From Orientallactaga sibirica (lineage: Eukaryota; Chordata; Mammalia; Rodentia; Dipodidae), in assembly GCA_036365145.1 (NCBI GenBank), contig JAEOAD010000004.1, positions 48,638,001 through 48,702,000 on the forward strand: a DNA stretch of 64,000 bases. Direction: 5' to 3'. Positions 11,811 to 24,010 of this stretch are shown piece after piece (within the stretch, counting starts at the first letter, position 1; every line of letters starts with the position of its first letter). Below the pieces are notes generated by a model. It saw nothing but the letters and a program-made list of their open reading frames with translations. It searched no databases and had not been told where the DNA came from. The translations under genes were made by a program, and so were the position numbers.

Positions 11811-11925
11811 TGTGTGTGTGTGTGTATGTGTGAGAGAGAAGAGAGAGAGCAAAAGAGTGTGTGTGTGTGTGTGAGAGAGAGAATGTATGTATGTGTGTGT
11901 GTGTGTGTGTGTATGTGTGTGTGTG
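11811..11925 (+). repeat. (TG)n/(GA)n compound microsatellite
   Basis: TG runs alternate with GAGA segments over about 115 nt. It adjoins the antisense B4-like SINE, so it probably grew from that SINE's CA-rich tail. Confidence 0.95.
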
Positions 11926-12222
11926 CTTGTATGAGTACAGGAATGTGCATACCACAGCACATGTGTGGAGGTCAGAGGACAATTTTTGGGTCAGCCCTTA
12001 CCTTCTACCTCATTTGAGGTGAGTTCTCTTCTTTTTCTCATCATTCCTTTCACAACCTTCTGGGAAATTCTCTTGTCACACCTCCCTTCTTGCAGCAGGC
12101 ACACTGGGATTACAGAAGCCCACCACATCTTCTGGGTGTTCACGGAGTTTGGGGATCTGAACTCAGATTCCCAGAATAGCAAGGGCTTTATTCACTGAGC
12201 CATCTCTCCCACTGCAGCCCTG
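11926..12222 (-). mobile_element. B4/B3-type SINE
   Basis: The antisense order is ggaggtcagaggacaattt, a B1-like middle (cactgggattacagaagccc), gggatctgaactcagattcc and ttcactgagccatctctccc. This is the layout of rodent tRNA/7SL-related composite SINEs (B4, RSINE). Confidence 0.8.
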
Positions 12223-12234
12223 GCTACTGTGCCC

Positions 12235-12475
12235 GAATTTGATTTCTCCAGTACCTTATAAAAGTGGTATCACACAGTAATTTTCCTTTTGTGACTGGCT
12301 TATTATACTGAGCATGAGGCCCTTATGGCTCACCCACATTTCAGCATGGGTTAGAATTTCCTTCCCTTTAAAGACTGAGTGTGTGTACAATCATGTTTAT
12401 GCACTCATCCACTAACGGAAAACAGAGTTGGTTCCCCCTCTAGCTACTATGGAGCTTTTATTTTGATTGTGGTGG
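12235..12475 (-). mobile_element. Ancient L1 fragment (3' region)
   Basis: The segments tgactggcttattatactga, gcatgaggccct, tagaatttccttccctttaa and gcactcatccactaac correspond to the antisense of the conserved mammalian L1 3' region. The copy is strongly diverged. Confidence 0.65.
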
Positions 12476-12757
12476 TGGTAGTTAACTAATAAATACATTT
12501 TGTCAATTTTATCTTTTACTGTGTATCACCCAACTTTATAAAAACCTTTAAATTAAGAGAAAATAAACTAAACCAAGGATTGCAAAGTTTCTACAAATTA
12601 CCAATAGTTCTATTTCCAGATAAAAAGTCCAGAGGCCACTGAAGGAAAACTTTTGAAGGAAATGAATTGCACAATGCAGCCCAAGCATCGGTTTTCTAAG
12701 TCCTCAAACCAAAAAGGCCCACAAATGCTCAGCATGGTGGAACACAAAACCAACCCT
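12476..12757. other. Unassigned DNA
   Basis: No gene or repeat recognised. Confidence 0.4.
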
Positions 12758-12900
12758 TATGGAGACATAGCTCATTGTCAGGGTGCCTAATATGCCTGAA
12801 GACCTGAATTTGATCCCCAGCTCCTTCTTGTCCAACACTGTGCAGCTTTGAACACCAAGAAGAAACACACAGGAATGTGAACCACTGTCCAGAATGCTAA
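12758..12900 (+). mobile_element. Diverged tRNA-derived SINE (B3/B2-related)
   Basis: The segments gagacatagctcattgtcag, ggtgcctaatatgcctgaag and gacctgaatttgatccccag preserve the spacing of a tRNA-like head with box A- and box B-like parts. The 3' part is not clearly recognisable. Confidence 0.5.
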
Positions 12901-13374
12901 CCATCACCCAAATAGGAAGGTAACAGTGCAATGCCTGCCAAGTTCCCAAGGAAAATGATTGTCAGCCTAGAATCTTTCATAAAGAAACTACCAAATTATT
13001 GTGAAGTGACAGATAAGAAAACTAAGAGGAAGAAATAGGATGACAAGATTACTTTTCAGACATTCTTTTGTAGGAAGTTACTTACAGATATGCCCTGGCA
13101 CGATGGAGAATTAAACCATGGAAGAAGAAATTTTGGATGGAGGAAATAGTACATCCAACCAAAAGAAAAATATAAACTTCTCGAGTTAGGTGTGAAGCTA
13201 AAAATCTAACTAGTCTAGATGAGAACAGGAAGATGGAAGAAGGCCACAATTATGGAGCAGACTGGGGAGACTTGGTACTCTGGATCTGTAGACCTAGAGC
13301 AAGAGGGCGAAGAGCAGGACCCCTAAATGTCAGCCGCACCAATTGAGGGCAGCTTGTGTGGTGGAGGATAGGCA
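12901..13374. other. Unassigned DNA
   Basis: No gene or repeat recognised. Confidence 0.4.
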
Positions 13375-13462
13375 ACTTAGCTTATCTCTAACTTTCAATC
13401 TCATCAGTAACCATGTCATTGTGAGGATTAAATGAGTTAATGCATATAAAACACTTGGACTC
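13375..13462 (+). mobile_element. MIR SINE fragment
   Basis: The segment gtgaggattaaatgagttaa followed by tgcatataaaacact is the characteristic 3' part of MIR. Upstream sequence is weaker. Confidence 0.75.
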
Positions 13463-13576
13463 AAGCCCCAGACAATAGGGATGGAAGGGCTTGGGGAGAT
13501 GGAAAGGGGAGGGTAGGGAGAAATAAACACAAAACTAAACCCAAAATGAACTGGTACCATAGAAACCTTTCTCCTT

Positions 13577-13713
13577 ACCTGGGTGTGGTGGCACACGCCT
13601 TTAATCCCAGCACTTGGGAGGCAGAGGTAGGAGGATCGCCATGAGTTCGAGGCCACCCTGAGACTACATAGTGAATTCCAGATCAGCCTGAGCTAGAGTG
13701 AGACCCTACCTCG

Positions 13714-13760
<47 letters not shown>

Positions 13761-13778
13761 TGAAACACACACACAAAA
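13577..13778 (+). mobile_element. B1 SINE with (CA)n-converted tail
   Basis: A full B1 (cctgggtgtggtggcacacg through gagaccctacctcgaaa). Its A tail has become a (CA)n microsatellite at 13716-13758. The flanking TSD is AAACCTTTCTCCTT (13563-13576) and AAACTTTCTCCTT (13779-13791). Confidence 0.95.
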
Positions 13779-13889
13779 AAACTTTCTCCTTGAAAGCAGT
13801 CTAAAAGATTTAGCCCTTCAAAGGAGTACAGAGTGATCATCTGAAAAGAAGGACCCTGGAGAAAGTGTGATGAAGCCTAACCTTAAAAT

Positions 13890-14995
13890 ATTTTGGCTCA
13901 GTCCTATAATTCCCAGTAACAGATACTGGTGCTACCCACATTAAGCTGTTGACTGGAGAGACCTATGAGGTCCCCAAAACAAGACAGGCTTCTATCAAAG
14001 CACTTGATTACCAGCCTCAGGTAAAAGGTAAGACTCTATTGCTGAAGACACCATATGCTGCTGACATGGAACAGAAACCTGGCTGGAATCCAGAAGACAA
14101 CCAATCCCCAGACAGCCCATCTAGTGTTGGGCAGCACTACATGAGCTACTGGGGGAAAGTGGTCAACAATGTTGTGAGCAAGCAGGGGTCAAAAGCAACC
14201 AGCCTGACAAGATGTACACGCCAGTGCAATGGTGACACATAGCCATGGTAGGTAACCAATGGCTTTCTGATTGGCTAGGAGATCTGCTCAATGAAAAGGA
14301 ACTCACATCTGGAACTGGGAACCAGGTCAGAATCATATGGAGACAGATTACAGTCTCCACTGTCAAACTCCCTATGTCTTTGGCTAAAAGAGGGGATACA
14401 ACCATCAAAATCTCCCTAAATTAATATTTATTAATCCTATTTAACCTATGCTGACTTCACTCTCCACTGGAGAATCTGTTTGTCTTTGTCAGAAGGTAGC
14501 GAGACCCAAGGAGATAAACCACCCCTTGCATTTTAGCCAAGGCCCAGGTGAAACCACAGAGGAACTGGGGAGATGAGCAACAGTGCTGCTTCCATGGCGA
14601 GCCTGACAATCAGTGCCAGCATGAAGGAAACAGATGCTGAGGAAATTTAATGCCTACCAAATCAGAGATCCATAGGCTCCTAAGAGCTCATCACTGAAGT
14701 AGACTTCAAACACACTCACCATAACTCAGGAAAATTTATAGAAGAGCAGGCAGAAAGATTGCAAGAATCACATGTTGGGATATCATACTCAGAGGCATTG
14801 CCCCCTCCCAATAACTGACTGCTGCTCCCAAAATGCATAATCTACAACCCCATGGAGAACACCATCATCTCCACTGAGGAGAGCCCCCAGTGGAATTGGG
14901 GGAGGGAGGAGGGAAAAGATGGTACCAACACATGATGTATCCATACAAAGTATGTCTTTAATGAAAAAATAATATAAATTTAATATAAAATGGGA
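13890..14995 (+). mobile_element. Rodent L1 3' UTR (5'-truncated L1)
   Basis: It is collinear with 35830-36410 and with part of 22599-23999. Shared blocks include aggtaagactctattgctga, ggtgacacatagccatggta, catctggaactgggaac and ctcatcactgaagt. It ends in an AT-rich tail near 14990. No ORF2 coding part remains. The 97-codon frame at 13949 lies within UTR sequence and is not a gene. Confidence 0.8.
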
Positions 14996-16814
14996 AAAAA
15001 TGGAATGAGCCGAACAAGAAAAGAAACGGAAGATCTTGGTTTATACACTGATAATATACACATTGCTTCTTGATTAACCATACAGGTGACACAGAGGAAA
15101 AGAAGGTTGGGAAATCACAAAAATTTAAAGCTGCAGGATAATACCAACAAGTTATGTATTATGTTATTAATTTATGAAGTACCCACAGAAATGTATTATT
15201 GATTTGAAAGTAATTTGTAGAAGAGATATTCAAAGAATTTAAAGGACTTGCCTCTATAACAACCAAAAGCATTATGGAAAATTTAATGGGATACATATTA
15301 AGAAAGACAAAAAAAGCTTAAAGACTTTTGGGGGATAAATGAGAAAATTTTAATGTGGACTGACTGTTAGGTATTACAAAATTACTCATTTTGCATGTGA
15401 TCTGATATAGAAATTATGGAAGAGTATGTCTACAATCTTAAGAAATATTCATAACTGAAGTAATTAAAGGTAACACATAGTAATTTATTTTCAAATGATT
15501 GAGAGGAAAAACATATAACATGTATAGGTTCAAACACATATAAATTTTAAATTAATAGATCTAGGAATGTATTTGTAGAGTCAGAAGGTGAAGATAATAA
15601 TATGTTAACTAGATATTAGTTAGTGAATAATTGAGAAAAACAGGTGCTTATATGATTGTAATAAACTGGAAATATTGTTCTACTGTAGTATATTTTGTCA
15701 TGTAGATGTACAATTATTAAAAAGTTAAAATAAGTTAATACCATTTCCTCAAAATTCTCAAGCTAGCTAAGATTCATGTACTATTTTATCATTTCTATTT
15801 TCTAAAAAAAAAAAGTTCCCACAAGTGCCCAAGTTTTTATTTTCATATTGTAGCCACATTGTTTCATCAGCAAATTGTCTTATAATGAAGATATGGGTTA
15901 TGTTAACTAAATTACATTGTACTAAAATTACACTCTAAACAACTCAATCCATAAGGACTAAACATCAGCCTCTTTGAACATACTATCAGATTCCAGACAT
16001 TGCTTTCCATATGCCCAAGGTTCAGGAACCTTGTACAACTGCAATAGAAAAAAATAAAAACTCCTGATTTTGAAATATATTAGAAGAATGGTTATATAAA
16101 GTACTTGAATCTGCTGGAGGATAAGTATGCTGATAAAACAAATGTGATTCTTTTTTACCCACCAATATGCACAGAACATAAATCATGGTAGAAGCTGTTT
16201 CCTTAGAGATAATTGCTGTTTTTAAGCAACTATTACAAAATACAAAGTACTGCATCTATATTAACATATTGAATTTATCTTTTCCCTAATTTTCCTCATG
16301 TTATAATTACTCTCCTTTTATAGATAAGGCAAAAACTACAATATGGAAACTAAAACAATGCAAATCTAAACACAGCTGTCTTGTAACAGAAATCCTCTGG
16401 TCTGTAATCCATGTAGTCTTTACACTAAACTAGATCATGACAGCTAAGTGCAAATACTGAGTCATTTCTCCTGTTCTCATCATCTCAGACACCACTGAAA
16501 ATATATTTAGATCACAAAAGTGAGACAGATTACTTAATCCAACATTACCAAAATCCTTGTTATACATAAAAATTATGACACCTAAAACACAAGCTAGTCC
16601 CAGTGCCAGAGAGAATTCTTGATGAACATAGGGCCAAACACAGGTCTGGTATCATTTTTCTCCCTAAAAATTATCTGGTTTGTAGATCTATAATTTTCCA
16701 ATACAAAAACAGAAATAAATGTGTGAAAAAAAATTAGTGGAAAATAAGCAAGTGTTATAGATATTTGCAATGTACACAAAAAATTAATTGTCCAAATGGA
16801 TTGAAATGAAGATT
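14996..16814. other. Very AT-rich unassigned DNA
   Basis: About 1.8 kb of AT-rich DNA with no SINE, gene or recognisable repeat. Low-level similarity to old L1 cannot be excluded by eye. Confidence 0.4.
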
Positions 16815-17060
16815 TTAAAAATATTTTTATTTTTATTTATTTATTTAAGAGAGAGAGAGAAACAAGCACAGAGAGAGAGAGAGAGAGACAGAGAGAGAGA
16901 GAGAGGGAATGGGGGTGCCAGGCCTTCCAGCCACTGCAAACTAACTCCAGATGTGTGCGCCCTCTTGTACGTCTGGCTTACGTGGCTCCTGGGGAATTGA
17001 ACCTGGGTACTTTGGCTTTGCAGACAAGTGCCTTAATCACTAAGCCATCTCTCCAGCCCA
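16815..17060 (-). mobile_element. tRNA-derived SINE (type A)
   Basis: An antisense copy with a long (GA)n tract (16850-16906), ccactgcaaactaactccag, and the terminal taagccatctctccagccc. The TSD is AAATGAAGATT (16804-16814 and 17061-17071), perfect over 11 bp. Confidence 0.95.
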
Positions 17061-17197
17061 AAATGAAGATTCTTTTTTCTTAGCTTAGGTAATTTTATAA
17101 GGAAAAATGATTGTTGCTCTCCATGGATTTTGTCATTCCTTGTCAAAAGTGATTAAAAATATTATTTGTGGTAAAACTGTTTAAGAATATGTGAATT

Positions 17198-17407
17198 CAT
17201 GCTGGAAAGATAGCTTAGTGGTTGAGACACTTGCCTGTGAAGTCTAAATGTTCAGGTTTGATTTCCTAGTACTCACGTAAGCTGGATGCACACGGTGGTG
17301 CATGCATCTGGAGGTCGTTTGCCATGGCTGAAGGCCCTGGCACATCCATTCTACGTGCTTCTTCCTGTTTTTCTCTCTTGCAAATAAATAAATAAAATAT
17401 TTTTTAA
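17198..17407 (+). mobile_element. tRNA-derived SINE (type A)
   Basis: The sense copy runs from the diverged head (gctggaaagatagcttagtg) through the body to an (AAAT)n tail. The TSD is AAGAATATGTGAATT / AAGAATATGGGAATT (17183-17197 and 17408-17422), with one mismatch in 15. Confidence 0.93.
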
Positions 17408-17444
17408 AAGAATATGGGAATTTAATACAATAAAAGGGAGATTT

Positions 17445-17600
17445 GCCGGGCGTGGTGGCGCACGCCTTTAATCCCAGCACTCGGGAGGCAGAGGTAGGAG
17501 GATCGCCGAGAGTTCAAGGCCACCCTGAGACTACATAGTGAATTCCAGGTCAGCCTGGACCAGAGTGAGACCCTACCTCGCAAAACCAAAAAAAAAAAAA
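17445..17600 (+). mobile_element. B1 SINE
   Basis: A full-length, little-diverged B1 (gccgggcgtggtggcgcacg to cctacctcgcaaaaccaaaa) bounded by the perfect 13-bp TSD AAAAGGGAGATTT (17432-17444 and 17601-17613). It is probably among the younger insertions here. Confidence 0.97.
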
Positions 17601-17613
17601 AAAAGGGAGATTT

Positions 17614-18834
17614 GGCCATCAGCAAAGGTGCTTAAGAAGCCAACTGAGGTATAGATCCAAACCCTAAAGAAGAGAATCTTCCAATCAAGAGTGAGTTAGT
17701 GTAAACTCCACTCAATCCAGTGTGAGCACCCAGCAGCAATCACAGTGAAGCAGATGGGATTTAACATTGAAATGACCATCTGCAAAGTAAACTCAAAAAT
17801 CAACCAAACACAGATAGATACAAGATACATGAAATCACCTAAAGGAACAAAATGGATTCCAACCATGAAAACACTTGACTATAATGTGATTTAAGACACA
17901 AAGGACTCTTAAGAAAGTGGAATTTGATAGTGCTTATGGAGAGGTAGAAGCTTAAAAGAGAGGGGCAGCTAAAAGGCAGAACTGCAAGTATCCACTCAAG
18001 CCCCATCTGGGAGAAAGGAACTTGCCTTGAGAAATGTACAGGCCTAGACATTCAAGACACCCAGCCTTTTGCATTTCACTCATCATTTTTAACTCCACTC
18101 AGCTCAACTGTTTCAACCCAGGAAATGTTGCTATTTTTATCTAGAGTTTGTCAATGCTACAAATTCCACAAATGAAATACTATGTGCCCTGAGGCTGAGT
18201 TTGATTCCAACACTGAGAGACAGCCCTATTGAAAACCAATGTTTTCCAAACTATGACCATCACTTGCGTGGAGAAACAACTTATCTGCTCATATGCTTTC
18301 TTAGACATAAAGATACCTTATTTTTCCACAGTAGAATTGGAATACAACAGATTAATGGGTCATAGAAGGAAGATGAGAACAAATAAGAACATTAGCAAGT
18401 CACATCATGCTCAGTGATACAGTTCTATTGGCAACCATCTGAGCATGGATGGCCCAGCCACTATAAAGTCAGCCATGTTTCACACAACTTAAATGTGCAT
18501 GTTCTTCAGAGTGCTTAAGGCACTGAATCAGAAACATCAAATCTGAAATACTCCATAGTTATAAATCTGAAAGTACTTTCCTGGGAAGAGAGGGACAGAA
18601 GAGAAGGATCTATCTTAAGACAGAATGTCAACTGATGTAAGGAAGAATGAGGAAAATAGGGAGCAGCATCTTGCTAGCAGCAGAGGTAGCTGATTGAAGT
18701 GGGAGTTGGATGCTAGTGGATTGCTTTGACAAGCAGGCTGTGCCAAAACATCTGTATGAAACACTAATTAGTTGCACAGAGGAAAATAGTAAAATGGAGG
18801 TAGTTAAACCTGGCTTATGCCAATATGCTATTTT
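17614..18834. other. Unassigned DNA
   Basis: About 1.2 kb with no gene or recognisable repeat. The 62-codon plus-strand frame at 18229 has no recognisable domain. Confidence 0.4.
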
Positions 18835-19640
18835 TTAATCCAATACACTAGTTTTGATACCAACATACCAGGTGATCAAGGTTAACAACACCATCTTGTG
18901 ACTGACGTGATGTCCTGGGAGGAACATAGCATTCTTTTTGTTAACTAAGCCTCTTCATGAGGAAAGTCGTCACCATGAATAATTAAAGCCCTGGACTCTT
19001 TAAAACTGTCAAGGACTTAAAGGACAGGCAAGAATTAAAGAACTTTTTCAAAGTGAAGGAGCTCAGAGACATGAAAATTGGATGCAATAGATATTCCTGG
19101 ACAGGATCTTGGAGCAGAAGGTAAAAGACATTGTTGAGCCCACAGCGTGGACATTATGAACTGAACGGTAGTTCTGTACTCATGTTTGTTTCCTGATTCA
19201 GTGTGCTGCATACTGGTTATGTAGATGAATAATATTCTTGGAGGAAAGTACCCAGTGAAGTATCAGAGGTAGCAGGACATCATGCCTGCAGCTTTCCCTC
19301 ATAAGGTTAAAAAAAACTAAGCTGCCCACACACACACACACAGTAAGCACACACACTGAGGAGCGAATATTGTAAAACATTAACAGTGGGAAAACTTGGA
19401 GTCTGGGAGTTCTTTGTCCTATTTGGCATGTTTTCTGTAAGTTTAAAATTGTTTCATGCCGGGCGTGGTGGCGCACGCCTTTAATCCCAGCACTGGGGAG
19501 GCAGAGGTGGAAGGATTGCCGTGAGTTCAAGGCCACCCTGAGACTACATAGTGATTTCCAGGTCAGCCTGGGATAGAGTGAGACCCTACCTTGAAAACCA
19601 AAAAAAAAAAAAAAAAAATTGATTCAAAATTAGTTATTGA
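18835..19640 (+). mobile_element. Ancient L1 3' end, split by a B1
   Basis: The segments ctggttatgtagatgaataa, cagtgaagtatcagaggt, gggagttctttgtcctattt and tttctgtaagtttaaaattg follow the order of the 3' end of older mammalian L1 families. A (CA)n tract lies at 19327-19342. The B1 at 19457-19614 interrupts it. Confidence 0.6.
19457..19614 (+). mobile_element. B1 SINE
   Basis: A full B1 with poly-A tail. The TSD is AAAATTGTTTCA / AAAATTGATTCA (19445-19456 and 19615-19626), with one mismatch. It is inserted in the old L1 tail. Confidence 0.95.
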
Positions 19641-19721
19641 AGATAATGAATCTATCAGGAATATGTATATGATGTGTATTTGTATAATCCAGGCACTATA
19701 TATAATTGAAGAAGAGATTAT

Positions 19722-20078
19722 TTATAATGGTTTGGATGTGAAATGTCCCCCATAGGCTCATACATTTATCACTTGGTCTCCAGCTGGTGGTATTATTTTA
19801 GGAGACTAGAACCTTTGGGATATAGAGCCTAGCTGGAGTTCAGAGACCAACAGTGACATGCCCCGAGGGTTATAACATGACCTAACTTCCAGCTCTTTCT
19901 GCTTCCTGCTTGTTACAGCAATGTGACCTGCTGCAAACTCACATCAGCATGAACTGAGCTACTCCTGTCACCACTATAGTGGCTATATCCCCTGAACTGA
20001 GAGCCAAAAAGCCCTCCCCTCTCAAAAACTGCTTCCGTCAGTTATTTGAGTATAGTGATCTAAAAGTAACTGATGAAA
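19722..20078 (+). mobile_element. ERVL-MaLR solo LTR
   Basis: The order tggtttggatgtgaaatgtc, cccccataggctcat, tctccagctggtggt, ctgcttcctgcttgttacag, aactgcttccgtcagttatt and ctaaaagtaactgat is that of rodent MaLR LTRs (ORR1/MT type). The first bases have decayed and no TSD is visible. Confidence 0.8.
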
Positions 20079-20204
20079 TGTTAATGTGAAAACGAGCCTA
20101 ACTTTAGCCATTAAGTCTTTCCAGCATGGAAAGTTAACAAACTAATTGGCTCAAATCTGTTGCAGGTATGACAATGCTTTAGATCTTATGAATATTCTGT
20201 ATTT

Positions 20205-20275
20205 TGAGCTGGGCAAAGCTGAGGCAGGATCATCACAAGTTTGAGGCCAGTATTGGCTATATAGAAAGACCCTCC
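20205..20275 (+). mobile_element. Old B1-like fragment
   Basis: The segments gagctgggcaaagctgaggc and agtttgaggccagtattggc fit an internally deleted, diverged B1. Confidence 0.6.
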
Positions 20276-20289
20276 AAAAAGTGAAAGAA

Positions 20290-20437
20290 GGGCCAGAGAG
20301 ATGGCTTAGTGGTTAAGGCGCTTGCCTGCAAAGCCTAAGGACCCAGGTTTGATTCCTCAGCACCCACTTAAGTGAGCTGCACAAGGTAGCGCATGTGTCT
20401 GGAGTTCCTTTGCAATGGCTGGAGGCTCTGGCATACC

Positions 20438-20479
<42 letters not shown>

Positions 20480-20518
20480 CTCTCTCTCTCAAATAAACAG
20501 TAAAATATTTTTTAAAAT
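20290..20518 (+). mobile_element. tRNA-derived SINE (type A)
   Basis: A sense copy with a clear tRNA-like head (ggccagagagatggcttagt), body, a roughly 50-nt (CT)n tract and an A-rich tail. The TSD is AAAAGTGAAAGAA / AAAAATGAAAGAA on either side, with one mismatch. The Arg-Glu and Leu-Ser rich frames here are translations of the (CT)n tract. Confidence 0.93.
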
Positions 20519-20532
20519 AAAAATGAAAGAAA

Positions 20533-22249
20533 ACAAAGCAGTAAAGAAATCTGCTATACTTTTTATCGACCAATCAGAAAATCAGGTTATAGCATAATAA
20601 CTATAACGTTCATCACTTGTGTGATTTTTGAGATCTCATAATGGTGATGCATATTTAAATCCTGAATACAGTATCTGAAAATGCAAAAGAAAAAGAAGTT
20701 GATTAGCAGGGGAGGCACTGAATCTATCATGCACAGTTCACTGTAGGATGGGAGAGGGAACTTAATGTGGGGATGAAGGACCAAACGACCTTTATGCATA
20801 ATGTTTTATTTCCTTTATGAAACAAAAAGAAGACAGTGGCAGAGTGTTAGCAATTTCTATTCTGGATGATGGGTACAAAATGCTTGTTATATAATTATGT
20901 TGATATGGAGGAGCTTGCAATAGCAGCCTACTGAATCACTGCCAGGCCATATAATTTAACACAAAATGATGGCATAGGATTGGGTCTAAAGTAAGGTCTA
21001 ACTGGCTAGAAAACATGCACTGATGGGAGCGAAGCACAAGGCTTACTCAGGGTAGATTCCGTTTCTTCAGTGGCTGCTGTGAGACTTGTAAAGGAACTTA
21101 CGAAATGCTTCAGAACTTTGTGAATCATTGTTAACTCTTTCCAAATTAATTCATAAAATTAAAATGAAAGACTACTAAAGCACTGCTTTTTTTTCCTGAA
21201 GCATTGATAATTGTATAAATGTTTAACTGGCTTGCTTCAGTTTCTGTGATGGTGAGTGAATTTTAAAAAAAGACAACTGTATAGCAAATACAAAGACAGC
21301 AGTTATTTCAGCTTTAAAAATACTAAGTTGGCTTTACATGTGAAATAAGCACACACAGCACCCACTTAGTCTGGAGCCTATATAAATGACCATAATATGC
21401 TCACCAACATGTATAGAATCAACCTATCTACAAGCATTCATTGTGCAAGTGCTATGTGGCCACCCCAGCTCATCCTTTATTGAAGGGGTTAGTTTACATA
21501 TACAAACAATAATCGCCATTAGTAAAAATGGAAAATGCTACAAGATGTGACCTTTCAAGTAGGAACTTATCATCTAATTGGACAGATAAAAACACATTAT
21601 TTAAATAAATTGTGCCAAATAACTAGAGTGGCTTACAGAGGCAACCAATAATAAAATGAGAAAAACTTGTTAAGAACATGGATGAGGTACAACCGAAACA
21701 GAAGCGAGTGAGGAAATTCCAGAAACATGAAAGTACATGAGCTGTCTAACCTCTAAGGCAGAGAGAGACCAAAACAGAACTGGGAGAAGAAAAGTCAGCT
21801 CCCAGTGCACATGAGCAAATTCATAGGAGGCGATGGGGTACGTTGTTGGACAAATAGAATTACAGCAGTTTGGAGTGAATGCTTAGCACTTGGGAAGCCT
21901 TGGAGATTTTTAAAATGAGATTGGGGCTGAAGATCATTTTAACTTGTTGGGTACAAGTTAAGGAAGATGAATATGAACCAAATTCCCAAGGACTCCCTCA
22001 TGATGGAGGGTAAAATGAATGTCCTTCAGGGGTCTATACGTCCCCGTGTGGTGTGAAAACTCTCACCCAATCTCTAACTTTGTTTTTCACTTTTTGCTTT
22101 TCTCCCTTTCAGTTGAATTGGCCTCTGAACTAAGTCTCCTTCATGCCAGCCACTCCAAAATTGGCGTACTTGCATGTGAAGTCCCCTCAACCCAAGGTGA
22201 TTTTCTTCAGATATACTCATGGCTAACTCTCTCATCTTCTTTAGGTCCT
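20533..22249. other. Unassigned DNA
   Basis: About 1.7 kb without SINEs. The short frames at 22019 (plus) and 22074 (minus) overlap each other and show no domain. Confidence 0.4.
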
Positions 22250-22598
22250 CACTTCTGGTACAACCACTGGGGAAGATGATATGATAGTTCCTCCAAAATG
22301 TAGCCACAGAACTACTACATGATTTAGCAATTCTGCTTCTCAGTCTATATCCCAAAGAACCAGAGGCAGGAAGTCAAATGGATATTTGTGCACCCATGAT
22401 CCTAACAGTAGTATTCACAATAGCCAGAATTCACAGTAGAAGCAGCCCAAGTATTTATCAATAAGTGGATGGATAAGCAAATGTGGAATATTCATATAAT
22501 GGAACATTGTGAGCCTTAAAATGAAGGAAACTGCAACATTTATGAACCTTGCAAAATTATGCTAAATGAAACAATATAGTCATAAAAACACAAATATT
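22250..22598 (+). mobile_element. Ancient L1 3' region, left part
   Basis: The segments tctggtacaaccactgggga, gatttagcaattctgcttct, attcacaatagccagaattc, gtggatggataagcaaatgt and aattatgctaaatgaaacaa match the conserved end of mammalian L1 in order. It stops at a younger L1 insertion and resumes at 24011. Confidence 0.85.
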
Positions 22599-23999
22599 TG
22601 AGCATCATGTCAGGTTGTTTACTGCTGAGTAGCTTAGACCACGAGTTGTTTGGACAGATGTCGGTCATCTTCCCCCAGTCACTCTTGTAACATCCTCTGG
22701 CACTAGGCAAGCTAACTGTCTGGGGTCTGAGGCTCTTCCAGATTCTAGCCAGGTCACTCCATGTTCTGTCCCAACAGCATAAGGTTTCTTCGGCAATAGG
22801 GTTAATCTTTAACCATTAACCTTTGGTGGGTCATCAAGAACTCTGACAGAAATCTGTCTTCTTTTGGGAAACTTGTAGGTCTCTCTGACCAACAGTTCAT
22901 TGTGAAAGTTAACCCCATGCTGGTACTGGGAATTACAAGTCAGTGCCAAGGAAGATGAAGGAAGAAAAAGATAGGTAATATAAAAGAGAAAGTGAATATA
23001 GAGAGGAGAGGGAGAGAGAGAGAGAGAAATAGGAAAAGATTAAGGTTAGTCTTCATGATGTCCTCTCCAGGACCCTGTGGTTCAGGTGTCCCCTCTATGG
23101 GCCTGCTGAAGGATTAATGTTTTAGCCTGTTGTTCAGGACATAGGATTTTATGGTACCATTTCCGTTTGGGTCCCTATTTGTGACCACCCCACCCTTATT
23201 CCCCCCCCCATCCTTACCCTCAGCAGTAAACAACCTGATGTGATGGTCAAACAAGTGCAATAGTGGCACACAGCCATGGTGGGTAACCAACTGCTCTTGA
23301 TTTGGCTAACAGATCCACTCAGTAGAGTGGAACTCATATCTGGAACTGGGAAACAAGTCGAAACCATGTCCAAAAAATGAGCCCATTCTCCAATATCAAG
23401 CTCCCCCCCAGTTGTGGGCTATAAGAGGGCCTACATATATAAAATTCTCTCTAAAATAACAACGGCCATCCCACCTATCTGGTGCTGACTTCTCTCTCCG
23501 TTTGAGAACTTGCTTCTCTTTTTCAGATGGACACCAAACCTGAGGGGAGGATCAGCCCATTGTACCTCACCAGGGCCCCAGCTGAAGCCATAGAGTAATG
23601 GGGGAAATGGGCAAGAGTGGAGCTTTCTTGGTGAACCTGACACCAGCACAAGGCTAAAGGAGATAGACACAGAGAACACTCAACTCCTACTAAACGAGAT
23701 ATCCAGAGACACAGAGGCTCCCAAGACCTCATCACTGAAGTGGAACTAAAATGAACCCAACACGGCTCAGGGAAATTGATGGAAGAGGGGGCAGAAAGAG
23801 TGTTAGAGCCACAAGTTGGGTCATTATGCACAGAGACATTGCCTCTTCCCCATAACTGTTGGCTACCTCCACAATACACAACCCAATACACATCCCCAAT
23901 GAGGAGGGTCCCTTTGGAGGGGGGAGGACAGGGAGAAGGCCACCAAAGGCACCAGCATGAATGTAAAATTAAAATAAATTTATATAGATATAGATATAG
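22599..23999 (+). mobile_element. Rodent L1 3' UTR inserted in an older L1
   Basis: It is flanked by the perfect 11-bp TSD ACACAAATATT (22588-22598 and 24000-24010), so it is one insertion of about 1.4 kb. Its right part is homologous to 13890-14995 (cacacagccatggtgggtaa; catatctggaactgggaaac; aagacctcatcactgaagtg). It has a (GA)n tract near 23000-23027 and an AT-rich tail with TATAGA repeats. The frames on both strands in 23431-24047 lie within this UTR and are not genes. Confidence 0.9.
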
Positions 24000-24010
24000 A
24001 CACAAATATT

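Noticed and set aside
13949..14242. 97-codon plus-strand frame
   Set aside because: It lies inside an L1 3' UTR whose homologues at 22.6-24.0 and 35.5-36.4 kb do not preserve the frame.
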